Part shown: piece by piece, positions 1-9,364 of the stretch
Layout of the letters: every line of letters starts with the position of its first letter
How positions within the stretch are numbered: the first letter of the stretch is position 1
NCBI RefSeq assembly: GCF_030813915.1
Contig: NZ_JAUSUJ010000010.1
Coordinates: 62,001-126,000, forward strand
Reading direction: 5' to 3'
Length of the DNA: 64,000 nucleotides
From: Rhodoplanes tepidamans
GTDB taxonomy: Bacteria > Pseudomonadota > Alphaproteobacteria > Rhizobiales > Xanthobacteraceae
Position numbers and translations under genes: made by a program
The notes under the pieces: generated by a model
Database searches by the model: none
The model's input: only the letters and a program-made list of their open reading frames with translations
Told to the model about the DNA's origin: nothing

Positions 1-186
1 TAAAGACCCGTTAGCGTTAAGATGTGGTCTAAGCAAGGCAACGGAACCGGACCCCACACCCGCCGCGCCGGCATGGTGAATCGGGGGTGTACGGGGGCTT
101 TGGGGAAGCTTCCGACGGGATGGTTTCCGGACCGTTAAGAAACCGTCGTCCGACGCGAATTTCGTGCGTCCGGACCCGGTCTCGCG

Positions 187-1143
187 TCAGGCGAGCGTGC
201 GGCCGATGGCCAGGAACTTGTCGCGGCGCTGCTGGCGGATCGCCTCGGGGCCGAGGTCGCGGAGCTGGTCGAAGGCGGTGGCGACGGCGTCGCCGGTGGC
301 GTTGATGGCGGCCGCCCAGTCGCGGTGGGCGCCGCCCATCGGCTCGCGGATGATGGCGTCGATGACCCCGAACTTGAGGAGGTCGTCGGCCGTGATCTTC
401 ATGCCGGTCGCGGCCTCCTGGGCCTTGCCGGAGTCGCGCCACAGGATCGAGGCGGCGCCCTCCGGCGAGATCACGCTGTAGATCGCGTGCTCCAGCATCA
501 GGACCTTGTTGGCGGTGGCGATCGCGATGGCGCCGCCGGAGCCGCCCTCGCCCAGCACCACGGCGACGTTCGGCACCCTGAGGGCGAGGCAGGCGGCGGT
601 CGAGCGGGCGATCGCCTCGGCCTGGCCGCGCTCCTCGGCGCCGATGCCCGGATAGGCGCCGGCGGTGTCGACCAGGGTGATCACCGGGATGTCGAAATGG
701 TCGGCCATCTCCATCAGGCGCACCGCCTTGCGGTAGCCCTCCGGCATCGCCATGCCGAAATTGCGCTTGAGCCGGCTCTCGGTCGAGGAGCCCTTCTCCT
801 GGCCGATGACGCAGACGCTCTCGCCGCGGAAGCGGCCGAAGCCACCGACGATCGCCTCGTCCTCGCCGAAATTGCGGTCGCCGGCGAGCGGCGTGAAGTC
901 GGCGATCAGGCCGGAAATGTAGTCGAGGCAGTGCGGCCGCTGCGGGTGGCGCGCCACCTGGGTCTTGTTCCAGGGCGTGAGATTCGCATAGACGGCCTTG
1001 AGGGCCTCGGCCGCCTTGGCCTCCAGCCGCGCGATCTCCTCCCCGATCTCGACCGCGCCGACCGGCTGCTCCAGGGCGCGCAGCTCCTCGATCTTGGCTT
1101 CGAGCTCTGCGACCGGCTTTTCGAAATCGAGATAGCTGCGCAT
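187..1143 (-). CDS. accA: Acetyl-CoA carboxylase carboxyltransferase subunit alpha
   Basis: This 318-residue protein is the alpha subunit of the carboxyltransferase component of acetyl-CoA carboxylase, which with AccD moves the carboxyl group from biotin to acetyl-CoA to make malonyl-CoA for fatty acid synthesis. It starts MRSYLDFEKPVAELEAKI, the usual AccA opening with an N-terminal helical segment, and has the conserved internal stretch GYRKAVRLMEMADHF and the glycine-rich GEGGSGGAIAIA loop of the crotonase-like fold. Length is normal for the family. It appears to be transcribed alone; the window begins just past its 3' end and 1-186 shows no supported gene. Confidence 0.97.
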   Translation of the reverse strand: MRSYLDFEKPVAELEAKIEELRALEQPVGAVEIGEEIARLEAKAAEALKAVYANLTPWNKTQVARHPQRPHCLDYISGLIADFTPLAGDRNFGEDEAIVGGFGRFRGESVCVIGQEKGSSTESRLKRNFGMAMPEGYRKAVRLMEMADHFDIPVITLVDTAGAYPGIGAEERGQAEAIARSTAACLALRVPNVAVVLGEGGSGGAIAIATANKVLMLEHAIYSVISPEGAASILWRDSGKAQEAATGMKITADDLLKFGVIDAIIREPMGGAHRDWAAAINATGDAVATAFDQLRDLGPEAIRQQRRDKFLAIGRTLA

Positions 1144-1234
1144 CAGGAGAGTGACCGAGGGGTGGATTCCAGGGGTGGATCCCTGCCCGCGGCGACGGCG
1201 GGCGGGGGACAGAAGCCCCCGGATGCGGCGGAAG

Positions 1235-2170
1235 TCAAGGGAGCGGCGAGGGGCCCGGGCCGGGCGCGGCCGCGGCGTCTCGCGGCGCCGGCGGGGGCGC
1301 CTCCCGGGCCGCCCTGACGTCGCGCACGGGCGGCCGGCCGAACAGCCGGCCGTACTCGCGGGTGAACTGCGGCACGCTCTCGTAGCCGACCGCGAAGGCG
1401 GCGCTGCCGGCGGAGGCGTTCTCGAACAGCATCAGGCGGCGCGCCTCGATCAGCCGCAGCCGCTTCTGGAACTGGAGCGGCGGCAGCGAGGTGACGGCCC
1501 GGAAATGCCGGTGGAACGACGACGGGCTCATCCCGGCGACCGCCGCGAGGCGCTCGACCGGCACCGGCCCGGCGAAGTCGGCGCGCAGGACCGCGACGGC
1601 GCGCGCGATCCGCTGCACAGGCCCCTCGGGCCAGCCGAGCCGGCGGATCGCCGCCCCGTGCCGGCCGGCGAGCAGCCAGTAGTGCATCTCGCGCACGAGC
1701 TGGGCCTGCAGCACCGGCACCGCGGCGGGTCGATCGAGCAGACGCATCAGCCGCAGCGCCGCGTCGGCGACCTCCGTCTCGGTGGCGTCGACCCGCACCG
1801 GCGACCGCTCGTCCCCCGACGCCGACGTCGTCCGGGCGGTCAGCTCGGCGATCACGGCGGGATCGAGCTCCAGCACCAGCGACAGATAGGGAGCGGCGAC
1901 ACTGGCGCGGGTGATCTGGCTGACGGTCGGAACGTCGGCCGTGATCAGGAGCGAATCGCCGGCCGAGAACGAGAAGCCGCGCGTTCCCAGGGTGACGTGC
2001 TTGCTCCCCTGCACCACCAGGCAGACCAGCGGCCGCGAGACGGCGTAGACCAGATCGCTCGGGGCGGTCGCGCGGATCGTGGTGAGGCCCGGAACCGGCG
2101 TGCGCGCGATCCCGGCCGCATCCGCATGGGTCTCGCCGTGGCGGCGGACGGCATCGAGCAGCGTCGTCAT
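1235..2170 (-). CDS. AraC-family transcriptional regulator
   Basis: A 311-residue regulator with an N-terminal AraC_N-type cupin sensor (about residues 20-170) and a C-terminal pair of AraC helix-turn-helix motifs (about 195-290, including GMSPSSFHRHFRAVT and YESVPQFTREYGRLFG). The tail after residue 290 is Ala/Pro-rich and probably disordered. It is transcribed divergently from the short-chain dehydrogenase gene that starts at 2310, with a 139-base spacer, so that dehydrogenase is its most likely target. The inducer cannot be told from the sequence. Confidence 0.88.
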   Translation of the reverse strand: MTTLLDAVRRHGETHADAAGIARTPVPGLTTIRATAPSDLVYAVSRPLVCLVVQGSKHVTLGTRGFSFSAGDSLLITADVPTVSQITRASVAAPYLSLVLELDPAVIAELTARTTSASGDERSPVRVDATETEVADAALRLMRLLDRPAAVPVLQAQLVREMHYWLLAGRHGAAIRRLGWPEGPVQRIARAVAVLRADFAGPVPVERLAAVAGMSPSSFHRHFRAVTSLPPLQFQKRLRLIEARRLMLFENASAGSAAFAVGYESVPQFTREYGRLFGRPPVRDVRAAREAPPPAPRDAAAAPGPGPSPLP

Positions 2171-2309
2171 CGCGCGATCCTAACGAAGACCGGTCCGGTT
2201 CGCACGCCTTTTGCAGGAACAGGCAAGACCCGTGGAGCTTCCGGCAACACCGCCGGGCCGTCCGGCGGCATATCAGGGAGGCCGAAGACACCACGAAAGA
2301 GACCCACCC

Positions 2310-3065
2310 ATGACCAAGATCACCCTCGTGACCGGCGCCAGCCGCGGCCTCGGCCGCAACGCCGCGCTCGCCGTCGCCCGCCAGGGCGGCGATGTCGTGC
2401 TCACCTTCCAGAGCCGGGCCGACGACGCCGAGGCGGTCGTCCGCGAGATTCGGGCAATGGGCCGCGCGGCCGTCGCCCTGCCGCTCGACACCGGCGACGT
2501 CGCCGCCTTCGCGGCCTTCGCCGGGCGCCTGCGCGCCGTCCTGCGGGAGACCTTCGGGCGCGGGACGTTCGACAACCTCGTCAACAATGCCGGGCACGGC
2601 GACTACGCCCCGATCGGCGAGACCACCGAGGCGCAGTTCGACCGGCTGGTCGACGTCCACTTCAAGGGCGTCTACTTCCTCACCCAGACGCTGCTGCCGC
2701 TCATGGCCGACGGCGGCCGCATCGTGAACCTGTCCTCCGGCCTCACCCGCGTGACCTTCCCGGGCTACGCGGCCTATGCGGCCGCGAAGGGCGCCGTCGA
2801 GGTGCTGACCCGCTACATGGCGAGGGAGCTGGGCCCGCGCGGCATCGCCGTGAACACGGTGGCGCCGGGCGCCATCGCGACCGACTTCGGCGGCGGCGCG
2901 GTGCGCGACAATCCGGAGATCAACCGGGTCTTCGCCGACATGACGGCGCTCGGCCGCGCCGGCCTGCCGGACGACATCGGCCCGGTGATCGCCGGCCTCC
3001 TCTCGGAGAGCCACCGCTGGGTCAACGCCCAGCGCATCGAGGTCTCGGGCGGCCAGGGCATCTGA
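2310..3065 (+). CDS. SDR family NAD(P)-dependent oxidoreductase
   Basis: A classical short-chain dehydrogenase of 251 residues. It has the TGASRGLG nucleotide-binding motif at residues 8-15, NNAG near 92-95, a catalytic Ser in NLSS (142-143) and the Y156-x3-K160 catalytic pair. The start is ATG at 2310, where homology begins, with an AAAGAG sequence about 8 bases upstream; longer in-frame extensions are Gly/Pro-rich and unlike the family. It lies divergent to the AraC regulator, so induction by that regulator is plausible. The substrate is unknown. Confidence 0.92.
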   Translation: MTKITLVTGASRGLGRNAALAVARQGGDVVLTFQSRADDAEAVVREIRAMGRAAVALPLDTGDVAAFAAFAGRLRAVLRETFGRGTFDNLVNNAGHGDYAPIGETTEAQFDRLVDVHFKGVYFLTQTLLPLMADGGRIVNLSSGLTRVTFPGYAAYAAAKGAVEVLTRYMARELGPRGIAVNTVAPGAIATDFGGGAVRDNPEINRVFADMTALGRAGLPDDIGPVIAGLLSESHRWVNAQRIEVSGGQGI

Positions 3066-3134
3066 GGCGGCTTGCAACGGGCGCCGGCGCGGTTCCGGAC
3101 CGGCGCCCCCTGCCCTGCCGCGACCGCGGCGGGG

Positions 3135-3491
3135 CTAGTCGCGCGACTCGCTCAGCCGCGACAGCTCCTCGCGGACCACGACCTCGAGCGCGTCGAGCGC
3201 GCCGTGGATGGTCTTCCAGATCATCGCCTCACGGACGCCGTCGTACTCGTGTCGATAGACGTTGCCGGCGCGTGCGATCTGCACCCACGGAATCTCGGGG
3301 TGCCGTGCGAGCAGTTCAGGGGGCAACCTGCGCGACGCCTCCGAGACGATCTCCAGGCACCGGATCACGGCATACAGCGTCTTGGTGTCTTGTCTGAAGT
3401 CGTGGAAGGACAGCCCTGCGACGAACTGGCGGGCCAGTGAAATGTTCGTCGCGATCCCCGACAGCGCGAGAAGCGGAGACTTAGAAGGCAT
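3135..3491 (-). CDS. HepT-like HEPN toxin (DUF86)
   Basis: A 118-residue helical protein of the HepT/DUF86 family, the HEPN RNase toxin of HepT-MntA toxin-antitoxin modules. The HEPN active-site signature R-x6-H-x-Y is seen as R-AGNVYR-HEY. The ATG at 3491 lies inside the last codons of the upstream nucleotidyltransferase gene (overlap 3481-3491), so the two are translationally coupled. In studied pairs the antitoxin AMPylates a tyrosine of this motif to silence the RNase; that activity is inferred here. A longer reading from 3512 would add seven residues with no supporting signal. Confidence 0.83.
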   Translation of the reverse strand: MPSKSPLLALSGIATNISLARQFVAGLSFHDFRQDTKTLYAVIRCLEIVSEASRRLPPELLARHPEIPWVQIARAGNVYRHEYDGVREAMIWKTIHGALDALEVVVREELSRLSESRD

Positions 3492-3777
3492 ACACCGAGT
3501 CTCGCGTGACACTGTCGCGAATGATCGGCTTGATCGTCTCGCGGTCGACCACGTCGACGGGAGCCGGGAACATCTCTTCGATGTAGCTCTTCAGCCCGAC
3601 ATACTGAAAGACGTCCAGGGACAGGTCGGGCGCCAGATCGATGACGATGTCGATATCGCTGTCCGAATTCTCTTCTCCACGCGCAACCGACCCGAACAGC
3701 GCGGCGTGCACGACGCCCCGGGCGCGCAGCGCGTCCCGATTCCGGCGCAAGATGTCGAGCACGTCCTGCCGCTTCAC
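3481..3777 (-). CDS. MntA-type minimal nucleotidyltransferase antitoxin
   Basis: A 98-residue minimal nucleotidyltransferase. It carries the GS-x10-DxD polymerase-beta motif (GSVARGEENSDSDID) and a later acidic DVVD patch. The family role is AMPylation of the partner HepT toxin. The start is GTG at 3777: it gives the usual length of about 100 residues and has GGGAG seven bases upstream. An upstream ATG at 3849 would add a 24-residue unconserved leader. The gene order (antitoxin first, toxin overlapping) is typical of MntA-HepT operons. Confidence 0.83.
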   Translation of the reverse strand: MKRQDVLDILRRNRDALRARGVVHAALFGSVARGEENSDSDIDIVIDLAPDLSLDVFQYVGLKSYIEEMFPAPVDVVDRETIKPIIRDSVTRDSVYAF

Positions 3778-3955
3778 CGGCGCACTCCCGAAGGTTGCTC
3801 TGGTCTGGAAGAATACCCCGGACGGGAAGGCCGTTCCACCCGCTCGCACCGGGCCGACGAGCAGGTGGAGGTCGCCAGACGGCGGACGACGCTTCGCTGT
3901 TCCACTGCGCGCCGGTCATTCCGGAATCCGCGAAGCGGCTGTCCGGAATCCCTAG

Positions 3956-3989
3956 CCCCTGTCGACGTTGCGACGGAAAGACAGGGGCC
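3956..3989. repeat. Inverted repeat, 9-bp stem
   Basis: GCCCCTGTC at 3956-3964 and its exact reverse complement GACAGGGGC at 3981-3989 enclose a 16-base loop. There is no downstream T-run on either strand, so an intrinsic terminator is not indicated. It follows the TCCGGAAT repeats and may be part of a repetitive extragenic element. Confidence 0.6.
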
Positions 3990-4721
3990 GTGGCTTCCGG
4001 GCTCGGCGCTGGCGCGCCGCCCCGGAGCGACCGAACCCGCGGGAGGGACGAACACGAAGGTGCGCCCCGTCATCCCGGCGCCAGCCGCTCGTCATGGCCG
4101 GGCTCCCCTCCGACTCACATCTTGACTATATTCCTATCCCGCGCTACACCCTCTCCTGTCCTGTCCGTCGAGGGGCGTCGACCGGTGACGTCGGGCGACG
4201 GGGCAGGCCGGCGACGTGCGGAGGCGGCGGGTTCGGGGCACCGGAGCCGCAGAGCGCCGCACCAAGGGCGGGATCGGACCCGCCGGAAAAGCCGGGCGCC
4301 GGAGCCACGGAGCAACAATCCGCCGGCGCACGTGGCGCCCCGCGGGCCTCGGCCTCGTCAGCCGGGCTCCCGGGCGGCTCGGGAGTGCGCCGCCGGGCAT
4401 CAGGGTCGTCACAGACCCCACGGACCCGGGGCGACCGCAGAGCGCGACGCCGGACCGCCGCCGTCGTGGTTGCGGCCGCTCGTGATTACGAGCCCGAGAC
4501 CGACAAGACGCCACACGCGGAGCGCCGGGAGGCGTGCGCATCGAGGCTTCGATGCGCGCCGCGCCTTCCACCGAAGGCGCAACGACAACGGACGCGCCTC
4601 TCGGCGCTCCGCGCCCCTCGGTTCGCCGGGGGACAGGTCATGGGCAACACCCGGGCGCCTCGGCGCCGCGGGAGAGACGGGGCGTGCGCCCTGCGCGTGC
4701 GGAGCGTGCATCGCCCCGTAG

Positions 4722-4748
4722 CCTGCATGGAGCGCAGCGGAATGCAGG
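4722..4748. repeat. Short inverted repeat CCTGCAT-N13-ATGCAGG
   Basis: CCTGCAT at 4722-4728 pairs exactly with ATGCAGG at 4742-4748 across a purine-rich 13-base loop. It resembles short palindromic elements that recur between genes in alphaproteobacteria. No function is inferred. Confidence 0.5.
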
Positions 4749-4825
4749 AGCGACAGGATCGGTGCTCGCCGCACAGCGGCGAGACGGGTGAGGGCAGCTT
4801 CCACGGGCTCGGAGCCCGCGGCACG

Positions 4826-4882
4826 CCCCCTCACCCGCCCGAGCTTCGCTCGGGCACCCTCTTCCACGAGGGGAGAGGGAAA
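4826..4882. repeat. Compound hairpin element (CCCTC...GAGGG outer, GCCCGAGC-TTC-GCTCGGGC inner)
   Basis: An 8-bp perfect inner stem with a TTC loop (4837-4844 and 4848-4855) is flanked by CCCCCTC and GAGGGGAGAGGG arms. It begins about 30 bases past the xerD stop (read leftward) and could act as a transcript 3' end, though there is no T-run. Related GGGGAGAGGG-type elements occur at about 7547, 11218 and 12601. Confidence 0.5.
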
Positions 4883-4912
4883 CGGAAGGAGCCGCGTCCT
4901 CGCGTCCGGCGC

Positions 4913-6034
<1,122 letters not shown>

Positions 6035-6035
6035 G

Positions 6036-6185
6036 TCAGCGCGGCTTGAGGAAACGGTCCGGCGGCACCGCGACGCTGATCTCGCGCGGCTTCACGTCGA
6101 CGAACAGCGTCAGCGCCAGCATGCCCGCATAGATCAGGCCACCGATCAGGGCGACGACGGCGAGGAATCGGAACAGGCTGGGCAT
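6036..6185 (-). CDS. Small single-pass membrane protein, unknown function
   Basis: A 49-residue protein starting MPSLFRFLAVVALIGGLIYA. It has one predicted transmembrane helix (about residues 5-27) and a basic, proline-containing C-terminus ending FLKPR. Its stop codon is immediately before the xerD ATG, so the two genes are likely co-transcribed. The composition and codon pattern look coding. I recall similar small proteins next to xerD in Rhizobiales but assign no function. Confidence 0.6.
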   Translation of the reverse strand: MPSLFRFLAVVALIGGLIYAGMLALTLFVDVKPREISVAVPPDRFLKPR

Positions 6186-6280
6186 GGGCGAGGTCCTGCG
6201 GCGCCTCGGGGCCGGATCGGGAACCCGCGAGTACGACCACGTTCGCTCCCGGCTGGCAAGGCCCGTCGGTCCGCCGCCGG

Positions 6281-7525
6281 TCAGACCCGCACGAGGGGCA
6301 GCGCGACGCGGAAGCAGCTCGGCGCATCCGGCTGCGGCGCCACCGTCGCGTCGCCGCCGTGCAGGCGGGCGATCTGCCGCACCAAAGCGAGGCCGAGCCC
6401 GGCGCCGCGCGAATCGCCGGCGAGCCGGAAGAACGGGGTGAACACCTGCTCCTGCTGGCCGGGCGGCACGCCGGGGCCGCCGTCGGCGACGGTCAGCACG
6501 GCGCGGCCGCGCTCCGCCGCGAGGCCGACCCGCACCGGCGGGGCGCCGTGGCGCTCGGCGTTCTCGAGCAGGTTGCGGATCATCCGCCGCAGCAGGCGCG
6601 GATCGCCGGCGAGCACGACGGGGGCGCCGTCGAGCGTGCAGTCGTACCGGGCGCATTCCTCGGCGGCGAGCGCCAGCAGGTCGACCTCCTCGGTCGCCTG
6701 GGGCGCCCCGATGGCGTCGAGCCGGCTGGCCAGCAGGATCTCGTCGATCAGCCCGTCGAGCTCGGCGATGTCGCGCTCGATGTCGGCGGAATGGCGGGGA
6801 TCGGGCCGCGTCTTCATCAGCTCGACGCCGAGCCGGATGCGGGCGAGCGGGGTGCGCAGCTCGTGCGAGGCGTTGGCGAGCAGCAGCCGGTGGGCGCCGA
6901 CCAGCTCCTCGATGCGGCCGGCGGCGCGGTTGAAGCTCTCGGCGAGCCGCGCCACCTCGTCGCGCCCCTCGACCGGCACGCGGGCCGCCAGATGACCGGC
7001 GCCGAGCGTCTCGACGCCGGCCTGCAGCGTCTCCAGGCGCCGGGTCAGGCCGCGCACCACCGGGAAGGCGGCGACCGCCACGACCACGGCGATCAGCCCG
7101 AGCGCGACCATCAGGGCGAGCACCGGGCTGCGGTGGCGGGGCGGCGGCCGCGCCACCAGGATGCGGTCGTCGGGCAGCCGGAACATCCAGGCGGGGCCGC
7201 CGGGACCGTAGACGAGGCCGGTGTCGCGGCTGCGGTCGGGCGGCGGCAGCGGCCCGCCGACCGCCGCGATCGGCCGCTGGCGGGTGTCGTAGAGCGCCAT
7301 GTCGAGCCGCAGCCGGCGGCCGAGCTCCATCAGGGCGTCCTGCTGGGCGACCTGCGGGGCGTCGGCGGGCGGCAGCGCCACGGCGGCGAGCTCGCCGGCG
7401 AGCTCGAAGGCCTGCCCGACCGGCGGCCCGCCCGGCCCGAACCGCCAGATCGCGCCGGCGACCAGCACCAGCAGCACCAGCGCCCCGATCATGGTGAGAT
7501 AGATCTTCTGGTAGAGGCGACGCAT
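6281..7525 (-). CDS. Two-component sensor histidine kinase (CpxA-like architecture)
   Basis: A 414-residue membrane sensor kinase. TM1 is about residues 8-28, a periplasmic sensor region about 30-130, TM2 about 135-158, then a HAMP linker, a HisKA domain with phospho-acceptor H221 (NASHELRTPLARI) and a HATPase domain with N-box (RNLLENAERHG), G1 (VADGGPGVP) and G2 (GAGLGLALV). It lies just downstream of the OmpR-type regulator gene (gap 7526-7612) in the same direction. The neighbouring Spy/CpxP-like gene suggests an envelope or metal-stress signal; this is inference. Confidence 0.92.
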   Translation of the reverse strand: MRRLYQKIYLTMIGALVLLVLVAGAIWRFGPGGPPVGQAFELAGELAAVALPPADAPQVAQQDALMELGRRLRLDMALYDTRQRPIAAVGGPLPPPDRSRDTGLVYGPGGPAWMFRLPDDRILVARPPPRHRSPVLALMVALGLIAVVVAVAAFPVVRGLTRRLETLQAGVETLGAGHLAARVPVEGRDEVARLAESFNRAAGRIEELVGAHRLLLANASHELRTPLARIRLGVELMKTRPDPRHSADIERDIAELDGLIDEILLASRLDAIGAPQATEEVDLLALAAEECARYDCTLDGAPVVLAGDPRLLRRMIRNLLENAERHGAPPVRVGLAAERGRAVLTVADGGPGVPPGQQEQVFTPFFRLAGDSRGAGLGLALVRQIARLHGGDATVAPQPDAPSCFRVALPLVRV

Positions 7526-7546
7526 CGAGCGGCTCCGCGACCGGTG

Positions 7547-7582
7547 TTCACCTCGCCCCGGACACGGGGAGAGGGAGCGAGG
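7547..7582. repeat. Short GC-rich palindromic element in the regulator-kinase gap
   Basis: CCTCGCCCCG paired with a CGGGGAGAGGG arm lies between the response-regulator stop (7613) and the kinase start (7525). It shares the GGGGAGAGGG core with elements near 4868, 11221 and 12621. It may be a repetitive extragenic palindrome or attenuate kinase expression. Confidence 0.4.
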
Positions 7583-7612
7583 ATGCCGGGACGACCGGCG
7601 GGGCGGAGCGCG

Positions 7613-8302
7613 TCATTCCTGCGCCTTCGCGAAGACGTAGCCGGCACCGCGGACCGTGATGACGCGGCGGGGCTTCTTGGGGTCGTCCTCGATCGCCGCG
7701 CGGATGCGCGAGACGTGGACGTCGATCGAGCGGTCGAACGCCTCCAGCCGCTCGTGCTTGACCAGATCCATGATCGCCTCGCGCGACATCACCCGCCCGG
7801 CATGGCGGGCGAGCACCAGGAGCAGCTCGAACTGGTAGCTGGTCAGCGGCCGCGGCTCGCCGTCGAGCCGCGCCTGGCGGGCGCCGAGGTCGATCTCCAG
7901 CCGGCCGAAGCGCAGCACCTCGGCGACCGGCTCGCCGCCCTTGGAGCGGCGCAGCACCGCCTTGAGGCGGGCCAGCAGCTCGCGCGGCTCGAACGGCTTG
8001 GGCAGGTAGTCGTCGGCGCCGACCTCGAGCCCGATCACCCGGTCCATGGCGTCGCCGCGCGCCGTCAGCATCAGGATCGGCGTGCGGGCGCGCGCCCGGA
8101 TGGTGCGGCAGACGTCGAGCCCGTCCATGTCGGGCAGCATCAGGTCGAGCACCAGCGCATCGAAGCTCTGGCGGTCGTGCAGCGTGACGCCGGCGCCGCC
8201 GGTCGGCGCCACCGTGACCTCGAATCCGGCGGCCCCGAGATAGCTCTTCACCATCTCGGCGAGACGGGCATCGTCCTCGATCAGCAGGATGTGGTCGGGC
8301 AT
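7613..8302 (-). CDS. OmpR/PhoB-family response regulator
   Basis: A 229-residue response regulator. The receiver domain (residues 1-118) has acidic residues D10 and D11, phospho-acceptor D53 (LVLDLMLPDMDG) and conserved K102 (YLPKPFEPREL). The winged-helix DNA-binding domain (about 128-227) carries RVITVRGAGYVF at its end. It precedes the sensor kinase gene on the same strand and forms a two-component pair with it. The tandem GTAAA box upstream of the neighbouring Spy-like gene is a candidate binding site, since OmpR-family dimers bind direct repeats with about 10-bp periodicity. Confidence 0.93.
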   Translation of the reverse strand: MPDHILLIEDDARLAEMVKSYLGAAGFEVTVAPTGGAGVTLHDRQSFDALVLDLMLPDMDGLDVCRTIRARARTPILMLTARGDAMDRVIGLEVGADDYLPKPFEPRELLARLKAVLRRSKGGEPVAEVLRFGRLEIDLGARQARLDGEPRPLTSYQFELLLVLARHAGRVMSREAIMDLVKHERLEAFDRSIDVHVSRIRAAIEDDPKKPRRVITVRGAGYVFAKAQE

Positions 8303-8422
8303 GGAGCGGACTGTGGACGGGCCGGCGGCAGGGAGCGGGAGCGCAGTGTAGCGCGAAACGGGAGCGAGCGTCGCCGTCCGGGGTGGGGACGACGACGCTC
8401 GCCGCGGTGGCGGGGCTGGGGA

Positions 8423-9073
8423 CTAGCCGCGCGACCAGCCGCGGAGGAAGCCGGCCGGGGGCAGCCGCTCCTCGAGCTTGCGGCGCTGCTCGGGGGTCAG
8501 GACCTCGGCGGCGTCGCCGAGCGCCTGGGCGATGCGCTTGCTCGCCTGGTCGGCGAGGCCGATCTGCTCGGCGCGCAGCTTCTCGATGGCGGCGCGATCG
8601 ATCGTCTGGGCGGTGAGCAGGTCACGCGCCTGGCCGCGCGCCGCCCGCACCTTCTCGCGCATCGGCAGCACGTCCTTGAGGGCCGACTTCACGATGGCGC
8701 GCAGCTTGTCCTGCTGCTCCGTGGTGGCGTCGAGCTCGACCGCGAGATGGCGCACCATGCGGTCGGCGCGCTGCTCGGCCTGGGCCGGATCGAAGGCGCG
8801 GCCACCGAACGGGCCGCCCCAGCCGTGCGGGCCGAAGCCGCCGCCGAAGCCCGGACCGCCGTGCGCGAAGGGCGGGCCGAAGCCCATCCCCTGGCCGAGC
8901 GAGCCGGTGGCCGAGAGACCGACGCCGACCACGCCGGCCGCCAGCGCGGCGACGACCGCGTAGGAGGCGATGCGGCGGCCGCGCTTGCGCGCCGGCGCGG
9001 CGGGGGCGGTGGCACCGAGCGGCGCCGCGGTCGACGGGTCGTGGGTCAGCGGGTCCTGGATGCGGTCGGACAT
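8423..9073 (-). CDS. Spy/CpxP-like periplasmic heavy-metal/stress protein
   Basis: A 216-residue protein with an N-terminal membrane anchor (about residues 33-57), a Gly/Phe/His-rich segment (about 60-95) and a helical C-terminal domain with an LTxxQ-type motif (LTPEQRRKLEE), as in Spy/CpxP and 'periplasmic heavy metal sensor' proteins. Such proteins act as periplasmic chaperones or regulators of a two-component system. The start is ATG at 9073 with AGGAGAG upstream; the frame stays open beyond it without conservation. It lies upstream of the regulator and kinase genes on the same strand (8303-8422 gap) and may be their target. Confidence 0.8.
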   Translation of the reverse strand: MSDRIQDPLTHDPSTAAPLGATAPAAPARKRGRRIASYAVVAALAAGVVGVGLSATGSLGQGMGFGPPFAHGGPGFGGGFGPHGWGGPFGGRAFDPAQAEQRADRMVRHLAVELDATTEQQDKLRAIVKSALKDVLPMREKVRAARGQARDLLTAQTIDRAAIEKLRAEQIGLADQASKRIAQALGDAAEVLTPEQRRKLEERLPPAGFLRGWSRG

Positions 9074-9229
9074 GGGAAGCTCTCCTGGTTGAATCGCAAC
9101 GATCGTCGGGCGCTCGCCTCGCCGGTCGTCGTGGCGAAGGTGTCGGCGCGACGGCCTCGGCCCGGGGGGCTCGGCGATCGGCCATGGCGACACTCTCGGG
9201 GACGGCGGTTTCGGGGGCTTCTCCGCTGC

Positions 9230-9244
9230 GTAAAGTTTTGTAAA
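9230..9244. promoter_or_regulatory. GTAAA-N5-GTAAA tandem box (CpxR-like)
   Basis: The sequence GTAAA-GTTTT-GTAAA is an exact match to the consensus described for E. coli CpxR (two GTAAA half-sites spaced by 5). It stands about 157 bases upstream of the Spy-like start (9073) in an otherwise GC-rich divergent region (9074-9364) that also serves aroK. An OmpR-family regulator is encoded two genes away. Binding is inferred. Confidence 0.5.
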
Positions 9245-9364
9245 GACGACCGGCCCGGCCGCTGCCGCCGGTCCGCTGCCGCACCGGCCGTCCGGCCGCG
9301 GATGGACAGGCGGGGGCCGGGGTTGTATCGAGCGAACATTCATCGAACGAGTGACCCGGACCGC

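Larger units (their letters stand above)
3778..4912. other. Long non-coding stretch made of short palindromes and repeats
   Basis: No gene is supported across about 1.1 kb. Open frames exist in several phases but overlap one another on both strands and give low-complexity Arg/Pro/Ala translations with no recognisable domain. The stretch instead contains repeated TCCGGAAT words (about 3919-3951), two inverted repeats (3956-3989 and 4722-4748) and a compound hairpin element (about 4826-4882), which are annotated separately. It looks like an accumulation of intergenic repeat elements between the toxin-antitoxin pair and xerD. Confidence 0.6.

Noticed and set aside
29-442. Arg/His-rich open frame on the minus strand overlapping accA
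   Set aside because: It shadows the real accA gene in another frame, has no domain and a composition typical of GC-rich antisense frames.
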